Source of the DNA: Egibacteraceae bacterium
Lineage (GTDB): Bacteria; Actinomycetota; Nitriliruptoria; Euzebyales; Egibacteraceae
DNA: 64,000 bases
Direction of reading: 5' to 3'
NCBI GenBank assembly: GCA_030447925.1
Contig: JAUJNX010000002.1
Coordinates: 62,001-126,000, forward strand
The position numbers and the translations under genes are program-made. Positions 22,742 through 32,558 of this stretch are shown one piece after another. Numbering within the stretch: the first letter of the stretch is position 1; every line of letters starts with the position of its first letter. Under the pieces are notes generated by a model, which had not been told where the DNA came from, made no database searches, and saw only the letters and a program-made list of their open reading frames with translations.

Positions 22742-22761
22742 ATGGTACCAGCCGTAGTACC
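22742..22761 (-). promoter_or_regulatory. vapBC promoter/operator
   Basis: The -10-like TACCAT (22742-22747, minus strand) is embedded in an inverted repeat GGTAC-N8-GTACC (22744-22761); TGGTACCA (22743-22750) is itself a palindrome. This fits autorepression by a ribbon-helix-helix antitoxin. Confidence 0.55.
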
Positions 22762-23085
22762 ACGATGGTGCACGTCAGAGGTGCGACAGGTCACAGGGCA
22801 GGCGAGGGGGCGGGGGGCGTCCTGCGCGACGTCGGGATGATCCTGCTCCGCCGCTCGTGCCATGGCGACCTGGCGGCTGCGGGCCCGGCCGTGCCCGGCC
22901 TGGTCCTGTCCGTGGGCGCGGGGCGCACCTCCTCGCTGGATCTCGGCCGCACCCGCGAACTCCCCGCCCCGGGGTGAGACCCACGTGCGCCGGGCCCCGC
23001 CGTGGGTGGCCGCGCCCCCTCCCCGCCTCGCACCAGCGCTGACCGCCGGCATGCGCAGCTGAGATGGGCGGCCGAGCCAGTACAG
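22762..23085. other. Intergenic stretch with no supported gene
   Basis: About 320 bases between the vapBC operator and the DUF1772 stop. Short open frames exist on both strands, but their products are Arg/Pro/Gly-rich without family features or ribosome sites. No RNA gene or strong hairpin was recognised. Confidence 0.5.
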
Positions 23086-23526
23086 CTAGACGCGGAGCGA
23101 GACCGAGGCGCAGAGGAGCACGAAGCCCGCCAGGAGGGCGCCGGTGCGCAGGCCCTGGAAGCGCTCCCAACGGTCCCGCAGCTCGGCCCAGCCCTCCGGC
23201 GGGTCATCAGGGTCCCACCGCGCCGTCGCCGCGTTGATGGGCACGTTGACCGTGAGGGTCGACACCACCGCCACCGCGATCGCCGCCACCGCGACCCACG
23301 CGAGCACCGAGGCGTCGGCCGCGGCGTACGCGGCCGCGAGCACCCCGGTGAGCGGGAGGAGCACCGGCATGACGCGGCCGAAGGTCCCCAGGAGGCCCTG
23401 CTCCACGCGCAGGTGGGCCGGCGGCGGCAGGCGCCGGATCACCGGGTGCACGAACGCGTAGGAGCCGAACTCCGCGCACGCGGTGAACCCGCTGGTCACC
23501 AGGGCGAGGAACGCCCACACGTCCAC
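23086..23526 (-). CDS. DUF1772 (anthrone oxygenase-like) membrane protein
   Basis: 146 residues from GTG 23526, which has GAGGGAG about 8 bases upstream. Four hydrophobic helices are predicted, with the family landmark TVNVPINAATARWDPDD-PPEGWAELRDRWERFQGLRT between the third and fourth. Related proteins include enzymes that oxidise anthrones in polyketide pathways, but most bacterial members are uncharacterised integral membrane proteins. No biosynthetic genes are nearby, so a specific reaction is not assigned. Confidence 0.8.
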   Translation of the reverse strand: MDVWAFLALVTSGFTACAEFGSYAFVHPVIRRLPPPAHLRVEQGLLGTFGRVMPVLLPLTGVLAAAYAAADASVLAWVAVAAIAVAVVSTLTVNVPINAATARWDPDDPPEGWAELRDRWERFQGLRTGALLAGFVLLCASVSLRV

Positions 23527-23708
23527 CGCGTCACTCCCTCGGCTCGGGCTCCGGTCGTCGGTGAAGCTACTGCGGCGCGAGCGGCGCTGGGCCCTGGGCC
23601 GGGTGGCCACCACCGGCGGACACCGTTGCATCATCAGGTGTCCATGTCCCCTTCCCCCTGGTCGTCCTGCCGTCTACCCTCCGCCCATCTCGACCGGGAA
23701 GGGAAGCG

Positions 23709-26648
23709 ATGTCGCGCAAGACCCTGGGGCTCGTCGCCGCACTGGCCATCGTGGCCGCGGCGATGGGGCCGATCGGCGCCGCGGGGGCGCAGCAGCAGGA
23801 TCCGGACCCGGGCGACGGCGCGGGCATCGTCCCCGCCAGCGACACGGGCAGTTACGTCGTGGTCATGGCCGACGACCCCCTCGTCGTCACCGAGGGCACC
23901 GAGCGCCTGGACACGCCGGCCGCCGAGGAGCGGGCCGAGGACCTCGTCGAGGGGCAGGACCGGGCCCTCGAGGAGACCGGCATCGGTGAGCAGGAGAAGG
24001 TCAACGAGTACACCGTCGCGCTGAACGGGTTCTCGGCCCTGATCTCCCAGGAGGAGGCCCAGCGCCTCGCCGCGCGCAAGGACGTCGCGCTGGTCCTGCC
24101 CGACCCGCTGCGCCAGCCCCAGACGGACGCCAGCCCCGAGTTCCTCGGGCTCACGGGCCCCGGCGGGGCCTGGGACAGCGGCGTGACCGGCGAGGGCGTC
24201 GTCGTCGGCGTGATCGACAACGGCATCTGGCCCGAGCACCCCAGCTTCGCCGACGACGGCACCTTCCCGGAGCCGCCGACCGGCCCCATCCCCTGCGAGT
24301 TCGGCAACGTCGCGCACAACCGCTTCGACGCGCCGTTCCCGTGCAGCAACAAGCTCGTCGGCGCCCGCCAGATGCTCGCCACCTACCGGGCGCTGAACGG
24401 CGCGGAGGACTTCGAGTACGACTCGGCCCGCGACGACAACGGCCACGGCACGCACACCGCCTCGACCGCCGCCGGCAACGCGGGCGTGGAGGCCCGCGCG
24501 TACGGGCGCCCGCTGGGCACGGTGTCGGGCATCGCGCCGCGCGCCCACGTCGTGGCCTACAAGGGCCTCGGCGACCTGGGCGGCTACGGCTCGGACCTGG
24601 CCGCCGCGATCGACCAGGCGGTCGCCGACGGCGTCGACGTCATCAACTACTCGATCGGCGGCGGGGCCAGCCTGACCGGCCCCGATGACATCGCCTTCCT
24701 CAACGCCGCCGACGCGGGCGTCTTCGTCGCCACCTCGGCGGGCAACAGCGGGCCCGGTGCGGGCACGATCGGCGGTCCCGGGTCGGTCCCGTGGGTCACC
24801 ACCGTGGGCGCCAGCACCCAGCGGCGTTCCTTCCAGGGTCGCGTCGTCCTGGGCGACGGGCAGGAGTTCACCGGCGTCTCGATCACCGCCGGCGTCGGCC
24901 CGGCCCCGCTCGTCGACGCCGAGGCGGCGGGCGACATCCTCTGCACGCCAGGGGCGCTGGACGCCGCCGTCGTCGCGGGCAAGATCGTGGTCTGCCAGCG
25001 CGGCGCGATCGGTCGCGTGGAGAAGAGCCGCGCGGTCCAGGAGGCCGGCGGCGTCGGCATGGTCATGTACGAGCAGAGCGACGCCGGGGACCTGCACAGC
25101 GACCTGCACTGGGTGCCGTCGGTCCACGTCGACAACACCCCGGGCCTGGCGATCAAGGCCTACGCGGCGACCGAGGGCGCCACCGCGACGCTGATCACCG
25201 GCGAGCGCGGCGAGAACCCCGTCGCACCGTCGATGACGGCGTTCTCGTCCCGCGGGCCCAACCCGGTGGCCGAGGACATCATCAAGCCCGACATCACCGC
25301 GCCGGGCATCCAGATCCTGGCCGGCAACTCCCCCACCCCGTCGCCCGGCTCCTACCCGTCGGAGCTGTTCCAGGCGATCGCGGGCACGTCGATGTCCAGC
25401 CCGCACGTCGCCGGCGTGTACGCGCTGCTGAAGCAGGCGCACCCGGACTGGACCCCGGCGATGGCGAAGTCGGCGATCATGACGTCGGCCGACCCCGACG
25501 TCCGCGACAACGACCGCGTGACCCCGGCCAACCCATTCGGCATGGGCGCCGGCCACCTGGACCCGGGCCGCACCGACCGGCGCGGCACCGCGTTCCAGCC
25601 CGGCCTGGTGTTCGACGCGGGCATCGCCGACTACCTCGGCTTCCTCTGCGAGGCCGGGCCCGAGGTCATCGCCAACCCCGACACCACCTGCGCGGCGCTG
25701 GCCGGCGCGGGTGTCCCGACCACCGCGACCGACCTCAACCTCGCGTCCATCGGCGTCGCCCAGCTGGCGGGCGAGGAGACCGTCACCCGGACGGTCACCA
25801 GTGTCGCCGAGCGGCGGGTGCGCTTCCGCGCGGACGTCGAGGCGCCGGAGGGCTACGAGGTCGAGGTGTCGCCCGCGGCCTTCACCATCGAGCCCGGCCA
25901 GGAGGTGACCTACCGGGTCACCATCCGCAACCGGACCGGCCCCGTCGGCGAGTGGGCCTTCGGGTCGCTCACCTGGCGCGGCGGCCGCTACGCGGTGCGC
26001 AGCCCGCTCGCGGTCCGCGGCGCGCTGTTCGACGCCCCGGCCGAGGTCACCGGCGAGGGCGAGGCGGGATCGACCGCGTTCGACGTGCAGTTCGGCTACA
26101 CCGGCGACTACAGCGCGGCGGCGCACGGCCTGGAGACCGCGACGGTCATCAGCGACACCGTCGTCCAGGACCCGGACCAGACCTTCGACCCGACCGACGG
26201 GTTCTCCGACACCCACACCTTCGAGCTGAGCGGCGCGGCCCACTTCCGCGTCGCCATCCCGCCGGAGGCGACGGAGCCCGACGCCGACCTCGACGTCTAC
26301 GTGACCGACCCGGCCGGCGAGATCGTGGCGTCCAGCACCCTGGGCGGCACCGACGAGCAGATCGACATCCCCCTCCCCGAGGACGGCACCTGGACCGTCT
26401 GGGTCCACGGGTGGGCGGCCCCGGGCGGGGACTCGCCCTACGACCTGTACAGCTGGGTCGTGTCGGCCACCCCGGGCGGCAACCTGTCGATCGACGAGGC
26501 GCCGGACGAGGCCGTGATCGGCGAGACCGAGCGGATCGAGGTGTCGTGGGACGGCGCCGCCGCCGGCCAGTGGCACCTGGGCGCGGTGTCCCACACCGGA
26601 CCGGAGGGCCTCATCGGCCTCACCCTGGTCGAGGTCGACAACCGCTAG
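23709..26648 (+). CDS. Secreted subtilisin-like serine peptidase (S8) with PA and pre-peptidase domains
   Basis: 979 residues from ATG 23709, with AAGGGA close upstream. Signal peptide about 1-27, inhibitor I9 propeptide about 48-130, then the catalytic domain with Asp170 (GVIDNGIWP), His246 (DNGHGTHTAS) and Ser561 (GTSMSSPHVAG). A protease-associated domain is inserted between His and Ser (GKIVVCQRGAIGRVEKSRAV). The C-terminal third holds an Fn3-like segment and a bacterial pre-peptidase-type domain (ADLDVYVTDPAGEIV). The layout is that of plant-type subtilases. Expected to degrade extracellular protein. Its stop is one base from the stop of the convergent small gene. Confidence 0.95.
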   Translation: MSRKTLGLVAALAIVAAAMGPIGAAGAQQQDPDPGDGAGIVPASDTGSYVVVMADDPLVVTEGTERLDTPAAEERAEDLVEGQDRALEETGIGEQEKVNEYTVALNGFSALISQEEAQRLAARKDVALVLPDPLRQPQTDASPEFLGLTGPGGAWDSGVTGEGVVVGVIDNGIWPEHPSFADDGTFPEPPTGPIPCEFGNVAHNRFDAPFPCSNKLVGARQMLATYRALNGAEDFEYDSARDDNGHGTHTASTAAGNAGVEARAYGRPLGTVSGIAPRAHVVAYKGLGDLGGYGSDLAAAIDQAVADGVDVINYSIGGGASLTGPDDIAFLNAADAGVFVATSAGNSGPGAGTIGGPGSVPWVTTVGASTQRRSFQGRVVLGDGQEFTGVSITAGVGPAPLVDAEAAGDILCTPGALDAAVVAGKIVVCQRGAIGRVEKSRAVQEAGGVGMVMYEQSDAGDLHSDLHWVPSVHVDNTPGLAIKAYAATEGATATLITGERGENPVAPSMTAFSSRGPNPVAEDIIKPDITAPGIQILAGNSPTPSPGSYPSELFQAIAGTSMSSPHVAGVYALLKQAHPDWTPAMAKSAIMTSADPDVRDNDRVTPANPFGMGAGHLDPGRTDRRGTAFQPGLVFDAGIADYLGFLCEAGPEVIANPDTTCAALAGAGVPTTATDLNLASIGVAQLAGEETVTRTVTSVAERRVRFRADVEAPEGYEVEVSPAAFTIEPGQEVTYRVTIRNRTGPVGEWAFGSLTWRGGRYAVRSPLAVRGALFDAPAEVTGEGEAGSTAFDVQFGYTGDYSAAAHGLETATVISDTVVQDPDQTFDPTDGFSDTHTFELSGAAHFRVAIPPEATEPDADLDVYVTDPAGEIVASSTLGGTDEQIDIPLPEDGTWTVWVHGWAAPGGDSPYDLYSWVVSATPGGNLSIDEAPDEAVIGETERIEVSWDGAAAGQWHLGAVSHTGPEGLIGLTLVEVDNR

Positions 26649-26649
26649 G

Positions 26650-26919
26650 TCAGCGGCGGCGGGCGGGCCGGTCCTCGCAGAGGAAGGGATCGGTCCGCCG
26701 GCCGCCGAGGTGGTACCGGTAGGTGCGGCCGCCCGCGTCCAGCAGGATGCGGGCGCCGTCCTGCGGGACCTGCGCATAGCGCATCCCCGGCTGCGGGCAG
26801 CCGAGGCCCGCGTCCGGCCACACCACCGTCGCGACGTCGACGACGCGGACGTCCGCCGCGGTGATCCCGAGCCGCCCGGCGAGGTCGGCGACGGCGGCGT
26901 CCACGGCGCGCTCCAGCAC
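26650..26919 (-). CDS. Small conserved protein with a WPDAGLGCPQPG motif
   Basis: 89 residues from GTG 26919, with AGGAGG 4 bases upstream. An N-terminal helix (VDAAVADLAGRLGITAADV) precedes VVWPDAGLGCPQPGMRYAQV and RTYRYHLGG. A similar W-P-D-x-x-L-G-C-P-x-P-G stretch occurs in a family of small bacterial proteins of unknown function, often exported; here no signal peptide is seen. Convergent with the S8 peptidase gene at a distance of one base, with no room for a separate terminator. Confidence 0.7.
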   Translation of the reverse strand: MLERAVDAAVADLAGRLGITAADVRVVDVATVVWPDAGLGCPQPGMRYAQVPQDGARILLDAGGRTYRYHLGGRRTDPFLCEDRPARRR

Positions 26920-26970
26920 CTGTCCTCCTAGGCTGCGCACGGCCACGACGACGGACGCAGAGAGGAACGC

Positions 26971-27921
26971 GTGCCCATCACCCGGTTCGGCCTCCAGCTC
27001 CCCAGCTTCACCTACCCCGGCGTACCCGACGCGGACCTGTTCGACCGGGTCGCGGCGATCGCGGTCACCGCCGAGGAGGCGGGCTTCGACTCGCTGTGGG
27101 TGATGGACCACTTCTACCAGATCCAGGGTGTCGGGCCCCGGACGGACCCGATGTTCGAGGCCTACACGCTGCTCGGCGGGCTGGCGGCGCGCACGACCCG
27201 GGCGCGGCTGGGTGCGCTGGTGACCGGCGTGACCTACCGCAACCCCGCACTGCTCGCCAAGATCGTCACCACCCTCGACGTCATGTCGCGCGGGCGGGCG
27301 ATCCTGGGCATCGGTGCGGCCTGGAACGACGACGAGCACACCGGCTACGGCTTCGGCTTCCCCGCCACCGCCGAGCGGATGGACCGCTTGGAGGAGGCCG
27401 TGCGCATCGCGCGGGCGATGTTCACCGAGGAGGCACCGAGCTACGCGGGGCCCCACACGACCATCGACGGGGCGCTGAACAACCCGCGCCCGGTCACGCC
27501 GGGCGGCCCGCCCATCCTCATCGGCGGCGGGGGTGAGCGCCGCACCCTGCGCCTCGTGGCCCAGTACGCCGACGCGTGCAACCTGTTCGGCGACGTCGCC
27601 ACGATCCGCCACAAGCTCGGCGTGCTCAACCGGCACTGCGCGGACGTCGGCCGCGACCCCGCGGCGGTCAGCCGCACCCGGCTGGGGACGCTGGTGATCG
27701 CGCCGACTGCGGCCGCGGCACGGGACAAGGCGGAGCGCACCGGCCTGGCCGGCGGCGTGGCGAGCGGGTTCGTGACCGCCGGCGGGCCGGAGGAGGTCGC
27801 GGCGCAGGTGCACGAGCTGCTCGACGCCGGGCTGGACGGGCTGATGTTCAACCTGCCCGACGCCCACGACCTCGACGTCGTGCGCCTCGCCGGCGCGACC
27901 CTCGCGCCGCTCGCGAGGTAG
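26971..27921 (+). CDS. LLM-class F420-dependent oxidoreductase
   Basis: 316 residues from GTG 26971, with GAGAGG upstream. A luciferase-like TIM barrel: FGLQLPSFTYPG at the N-terminus, AEEAGFDSLWVMDHFYQI, the cofactor-site segment RARLGALVTGVTYRNPALLAK and the C-terminal GGPEEVAAQVHELLDAGLDG. In actinobacteria this subgroup usually uses coenzyme F420 rather than FMN for hydride transfer. The substrate is unknown. Divergent from the small WPD gene. Confidence 0.9.
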   Translation: MPITRFGLQLPSFTYPGVPDADLFDRVAAIAVTAEEAGFDSLWVMDHFYQIQGVGPRTDPMFEAYTLLGGLAARTTRARLGALVTGVTYRNPALLAKIVTTLDVMSRGRAILGIGAAWNDDEHTGYGFGFPATAERMDRLEEAVRIARAMFTEEAPSYAGPHTTIDGALNNPRPVTPGGPPILIGGGGERRTLRLVAQYADACNLFGDVATIRHKLGVLNRHCADVGRDPAAVSRTRLGTLVIAPTAAAARDKAERTGLAGGVASGFVTAGGPEEVAAQVHELLDAGLDGLMFNLPDAHDLDVVRLAGATLAPLAR

Positions 27922-27943
27922 GGACGGCGAGGCCGGATCCCGG

Positions 27944-28351
27944 CTAGGAGGTCGGCGCGACCTCGGCCGGGCGGCGGGAGGCGGCCGCGTCGGTGAAGGG
28001 CAGGCGGGGGGCGTCGGACCACAGGCGCTCGAGCCCGTAGAAGGCGCGCTGCTCGACGGTGAACGCGTGGACCACCACGTCGCCGTAGTCCAGCAGCATC
28101 CAGCCGGTCGCGCGGTCGCCCTCGCGGCGGCGCGGAGGGCGGCCGTGCAGCTCCTTGAGGCGGCGCTCCACCTCCTCCGCGACGGTGCCGAGCAGGCGCT
28201 CGTTGCCGGCGGAGGCGATGACGAAGTAGTCGGTGATCCCGAGCAGCTCGCCGACGTCGACGACCACGACGTCGGTCGCGCTCTTGTCGGCGGCCGCCTG
28301 GGCGGCGGCGAGGGCCAGCGCGCGGGACTCGCGGGTGTCGAGGGTGCTCAG
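27944..28351 (-). CDS. rsfS: Ribosomal silencing factor RsfS
   Basis: The core (VVVVDVGELLGITDYFVIASA, ATGWMLLDYGDVVVHAFTVEQ) is a full RsfS domain, which binds L14 and prevents subunit joining. The N-terminal helix (STLDTRESRALALAAAQAAA) is in the same frame, directly after the LCP stop TAG, and there is no ATG, GTG or TTG before it. The likeliest start is CTG 28351, preceded by GGAG at 9-base spacing. A downstream GTG (28267) would remove part of the domain. Placement after nadD-LCP is typical. Confidence 0.85.
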   Translation of the reverse strand: MSTLDTRESRALALAAAQAAADKSATDVVVVDVGELLGITDYFVIASAGNERLLGTVAEEVERRLKELHGRPPRRREGDRATGWMLLDYGDVVVHAFTVEQRAFYGLERLWSDAPRLPFTDAAASRRPAEVAPTS

Positions 28352-28354
28352 GAT

Positions 28355-29650
28355 CTACGGCTCCGTGGTCGAGAGGCCGGGGAAGTCCGCACCGACGACC
28401 ACCGTGACGTCGATCGCGGTCTGCGGGCGGCTGCTGGTCGTGATGGTACCGACGCCCAACTGGTCGCGCACCTCCTCGGCGCGGGCCCGGGCGTCCTCGG
28501 AGTCGTCGTAGATGACGATCTCGGTCTCGGGGACCTCCCCCGGCGCGTTGTCGGTCAGGACCACCCGGAACCCGTCCCCCGACAGCGACTGCTCGACGGC
28601 CTGGGAGACCCCCGGCTCGCCGACGCCGTCGAGCACCTGCACCCGGGTGACGCCGTCGTCCACGGGCGGGCCGAGCGCGAGCAGGGCGGCGACCTCGTCA
28701 CCGGCGTCGTTGGCCAGCCGGTAGCTCCCCTCCCCGCCCGCGCCGATCGGCCCCACGGGCTCGACCGGCAGCAGGCGCAGGGCCAGCCGCTGGTCCTCCT
28801 GGGCGTCGGCGAGGCCGCCGACCAGGGCGCGCAGGTCCTCCTGCCCGGCGTCGGTGTCCAGCAGCGGGCCGCCGATCCCCAGCAGGCGGTCCACCCGTGA
28901 CGAGTCGTCGGCGACGCGGCGGAACAGCGCCTCGAGGACCTCCTGCTGGCGCGCGAAGCCGTCCAGCGGCGCCTCGTCGGGCGCGCTGAAGGTCCAGTAC
29001 TGCGCGAGCCGGGCCGCGTCCAGCTCCTGCTCCCCCGCCTCGAAGGCGACCTCGCCGGCGCCGACCAGCGGCTCGCTGCCGATGTCGACGGTCAGCGGTC
29101 CGGTGGCGCCGAGCAGCGCGCCCAGCTCCGGGTCGGCGATGCCCGCGGTGTGGGTGATGTCGATCCCCAGCGCCTGCTCCACGGCGCGGGCGACCAGCTC
29201 CTGCCCCCCGTAGCGGTGGGCCTGGGCGAGCCGGTCCAGCCCGACGCCGGGGATGTCGACGAGCAGGCCCGTCGGGACGAACACCACCACGGCCTGGCTG
29301 TCGTCGCCGGCCGCCGACAGCAGCGTGAGGCCCGTGGCCGGCCCGCCGGGCTCGCCGCTGCGCACCAGCAGCAGGGTGCGGCGCGGCACGGTCGGCGCGG
29401 GAGTCGGGTCCTCCGGCGGCGCGTCGGACGCCGCGGCGGTCGGCGAGGTCAGCGGCCGTTCGGCCTGCAGCAGCAGGGGCAGGACGACGACGCCGAACAC
29501 CCCGACCAGCAGCAGCGCCGACAGCACCGCGAAGGACGTCGCCCGCCGTCGGCGGCGCTCCGCCGCCAGGCGCGCCTGGCGCCGTCCCAGGGCGGCGCGC
29601 AGCTCCCCCGTGCTCTGCGCGTCCCCCGTGCCCTCCACATCCTGCGTCAC
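28355..29650 (-). CDS. LytR-CpsA-Psr family protein with LytR_C domain
   Basis: 431 residues from GTG 29650, overlapping the nadD stop (GTGTGA). A basic cytoplasmic N-terminus is followed by one membrane span (about 40-65), a low-complexity linker and an LCP-like domain (VVFVPTGLLVDIPGVGLDRL, YWTFSAPDEAPLDGFARQQEVL). The C-terminal LytR_C domain carries VQVLDGVGEPGVSQAVEQ. LCP proteins transfer glycopolymers from lipid carriers to peptidoglycan outside the membrane. Some LCP Arg/Asp sites are poorly conserved, so catalysis is less sure than the fold. Confidence 0.85.
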   Translation of the reverse strand: MTQDVEGTGDAQSTGELRAALGRRQARLAAERRRRRATSFAVLSALLLVGVFGVVVLPLLLQAERPLTSPTAAASDAPPEDPTPAPTVPRRTLLLVRSGEPGGPATGLTLLSAAGDDSQAVVVFVPTGLLVDIPGVGLDRLAQAHRYGGQELVARAVEQALGIDITHTAGIADPELGALLGATGPLTVDIGSEPLVGAGEVAFEAGEQELDAARLAQYWTFSAPDEAPLDGFARQQEVLEALFRRVADDSSRVDRLLGIGGPLLDTDAGQEDLRALVGGLADAQEDQRLALRLLPVEPVGPIGAGGEGSYRLANDAGDEVAALLALGPPVDDGVTRVQVLDGVGEPGVSQAVEQSLSGDGFRVVLTDNAPGEVPETEIVIYDDSEDARARAEEVRDQLGVGTITTSSRPQTAIDVTVVVGADFPGLSTTEP

Positions 29651-30270
29651 ACGTCCCCCCCGCCCCACAGCCCCCAGCCGGGCGTCGCGTACAGCCCGTG
29701 CTTGCGCGCGTACTGCTCGACCTCGCGCGGGATGAGGTACGAGACGGATCGACCGCGCGCGAAGCGCTCGCGGATGTCGGTGGACGAGATCGCCAGCGCC
29801 GGCACGTCCAGCACGGTGACCCGGTCCTCCAGCCCTTCGTCGCGCAGTGCGCGCAGGTCGTGCCCCGGTCGCGTCGCCGCCACGAAGTCGGCGAGCGCCA
29901 GGGTCTCCTCGGCGTCCTTCCAGGTGAGGATGGACAGGATCGCGTCCGCCCCCGTGATGAAGAACAGCCGCGTGTCGCCGAGCAGCTCCCGCAGCTGCCG
30001 CAGCGTCTGGACCGTGTACGTCGGGCCCTCGCGGTCGACCTCGATCCGGCTGACGCTGAACGCCGGGTTGGCCGCCGTCGCCAGCACCGTCATGAGGTAG
30101 CGGTGCTCCGGCGCGGTGGTGGTGTCGCTCTTCTGCCACGGGCTGCCCGCGGGGACGAAGACGACCTCGTCCAGCCCCAGGTCCGCCCGCGCCTGCTCCG
30201 CCGTCACGAGATGACCCAGGTGCACGGGGTCGAAGGTCCCGCCCATGATCCCGACGCAACGTCTGGTCAT
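29647..30270 (-). CDS. nadD: Nicotinate-nucleotide adenylyltransferase
   Basis: 207 residues. The nucleotidyltransferase motif GGTFDPVHLGHL is at residues 10-21, and the second motif ISSTDIRERFARGRSVSYLI near the C-terminus. It makes deamido-NAD from nicotinate mononucleotide. The ATG at 30270 has no Shine-Dalgarno; TAGACT is 6 bases upstream. Operon with the LCP gene and rsfS. Confidence 0.96.
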   Translation of the reverse strand: MTRRCVGIMGGTFDPVHLGHLVTAEQARADLGLDEVVFVPAGSPWQKSDTTTAPEHRYLMTVLATAANPAFSVSRIEVDREGPTYTVQTLRQLRELLGDTRLFFITGADAILSILTWKDAEETLALADFVAATRPGHDLRALRDEGLEDRVTVLDVPALAISSTDIRERFARGRSVSYLIPREVEQYARKHGLYATPGWGLWGGGDV

Positions 30271-30276
30271 GTCAAC

Positions 30277-30282
30277 AGTCTA
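30277..30282 (-). promoter_or_regulatory. -10 TAGACT of nadD, leaderless layout
   Basis: TAGACT on the minus strand, then GTTGAC and the nadD ATG. Identical hexamer to holA and folC. The transcript would begin at the start codon. Confidence 0.6.
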
Positions 30283-30315
30283 CGCAACGTGTAACAGGAT
30301 CGACACGGGCTGCGC

Positions 30316-31694
30316 TCAGGGGTGCCGCACCAGCCCTGCGACGAACTCCGCGAGCTGTCGTAGATTACGACATTCAACCATCTCGTCCACGAATGCCGCG
30401 TACTGCGGCGCGATCGAGTCGCCGCTGCCCCAGTGCGCCGCCGGTTCGGGGTTCAGCCAGTGGACCTGCCGGGCGCGCCGCCGGATCTCCGCGAGCGCGC
30501 CGGTCTGCGGCGCGCGGTAGTTGTTGCGCGCGTCGCCCAGCACCAGCACGGTCGTGCGCGGCGTCACCGCGTCCAGGTAGCGGGCGGCGAACCCGGCGAA
30601 CGCGTGCCCGTAATCGGAATGCCCGTCGAGTTCCACGAGGTCGGCGGATTGCGTCAGACGATCCGCCGCGGCAACCGGGTCGGCGTCGGCGAACAGCGTC
30701 GTCACTTCGTCCACGCGGTCGATGAATGCGAAACTGCGCACCCGCGTGAATTGCCCTTGCAGCTCGTGGCAGAACAGCAGCGTGAAGCGCGCGAACGCCG
30801 CCACCGACCCGCTGACGTCACAGAGCAGGACGAGGTCGGGGCGGTGCGGCGCGGGCCGGCGGTGCAGGACCTCCACGGGCACCCCGCCGGTGGACAGGGC
30901 CCGGCGCAGGGTGCGGCGCGCGTCGGGGCTCCCGCGGCGGGACCGGCGGCGGCGGGCGGCCAGGCGTGCCGCGAGCCGGCGCGCCAGCACGCGGACCGCG
31001 CGGCGCATCGCCCGCTGCTCGTCGGCGCCGACGCGGAAGAAGTCGAGGTCCTCCGGCAGCGGCCGGACCACCGCGCGCGCCGCCTCCTCGATGCCGCGGG
31101 TCGCGGCCACCCGCCGGCGCACCTCGGCCTCGACCTGCTCGCGGAACCGGCGGACGCGGCGCTCGAAGGCGTCGCGGGCGAGGCGGTCGGCCAGGGTGCC
31201 GTCCCCCACCGCGCCCTCGGACAGGGCGCGGCGCAGCACCCCGCCCGTCTGCACCTGGCGGAACACCCGGTAGGCGAACCAGCCCGTCGTGCCGTCGGGG
31301 TTGGCCACCCCGCCGTGCGCGGCGACCGCCTCGGCGGCGAGCCGGTCGACCGCCGCGTCGTCGCCGTCGCGGACGGCGCGGGAGAGGTCGGCGAGCAGCG
31401 CCGCCAGGTCGCGGGGCCCGGCGTCGTCCCCGACGCCGGGGCTGGGCGGGAAGTACAGGTCGAACAGCCGGTCGAAGACGGGCCGGTGCGACGGCGAGGC
31501 GACGGTCGTGGCCGCCAGCGCCGCGCGCACCTGGCCGCGGTCGAGCAGGTCGACGGCGGCGACGGCGCGCTGGGCGTCCAGCCCGTCGCTGAGGGCGACG
31601 GGCACCCCGGCGCCGCGCAACGCCCTCGTGAAGGCGAGCACCCGCTCCCCCAGCGCCGGGAGCGCGGGCGGGGCGGGCGGCGCCGGCCCGGCGG

Positions 31695-31698
<4 letters not shown>
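30316..31698 (-). CDS. CoxE-like vWA-domain protein
   Basis: 460 residues from GTG 31698, overlapping the ATPase stop (GTGA). An Arg-rich middle region precedes a von Willebrand A domain with the MIDAS motif LLCDVSGSVAAFARF and the later metal-site GHSDYGHAFAGF. It is the usual partner of the MoxR-type ATPase encoded just upstream. In carboxydotrophs CoxD/CoxE mature CO dehydrogenase, but no molybdenum hydroxylase genes are nearby, so the client is unknown. The pair interrupts the usual proA-nadD neighbourhood. Confidence 0.85.

Positions 31699-32554
<856 letters not shown>

Positions 32555-32558
<4 letters not shown>

Noticed and set aside
22720-23170. Overlapping small open frames between vapB and the DUF1772 gene
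   Set aside because: Low-complexity Arg/Gly/Pro products, no ribosome sites, no recognisable domains; several frames are open at once, as expected from composition.
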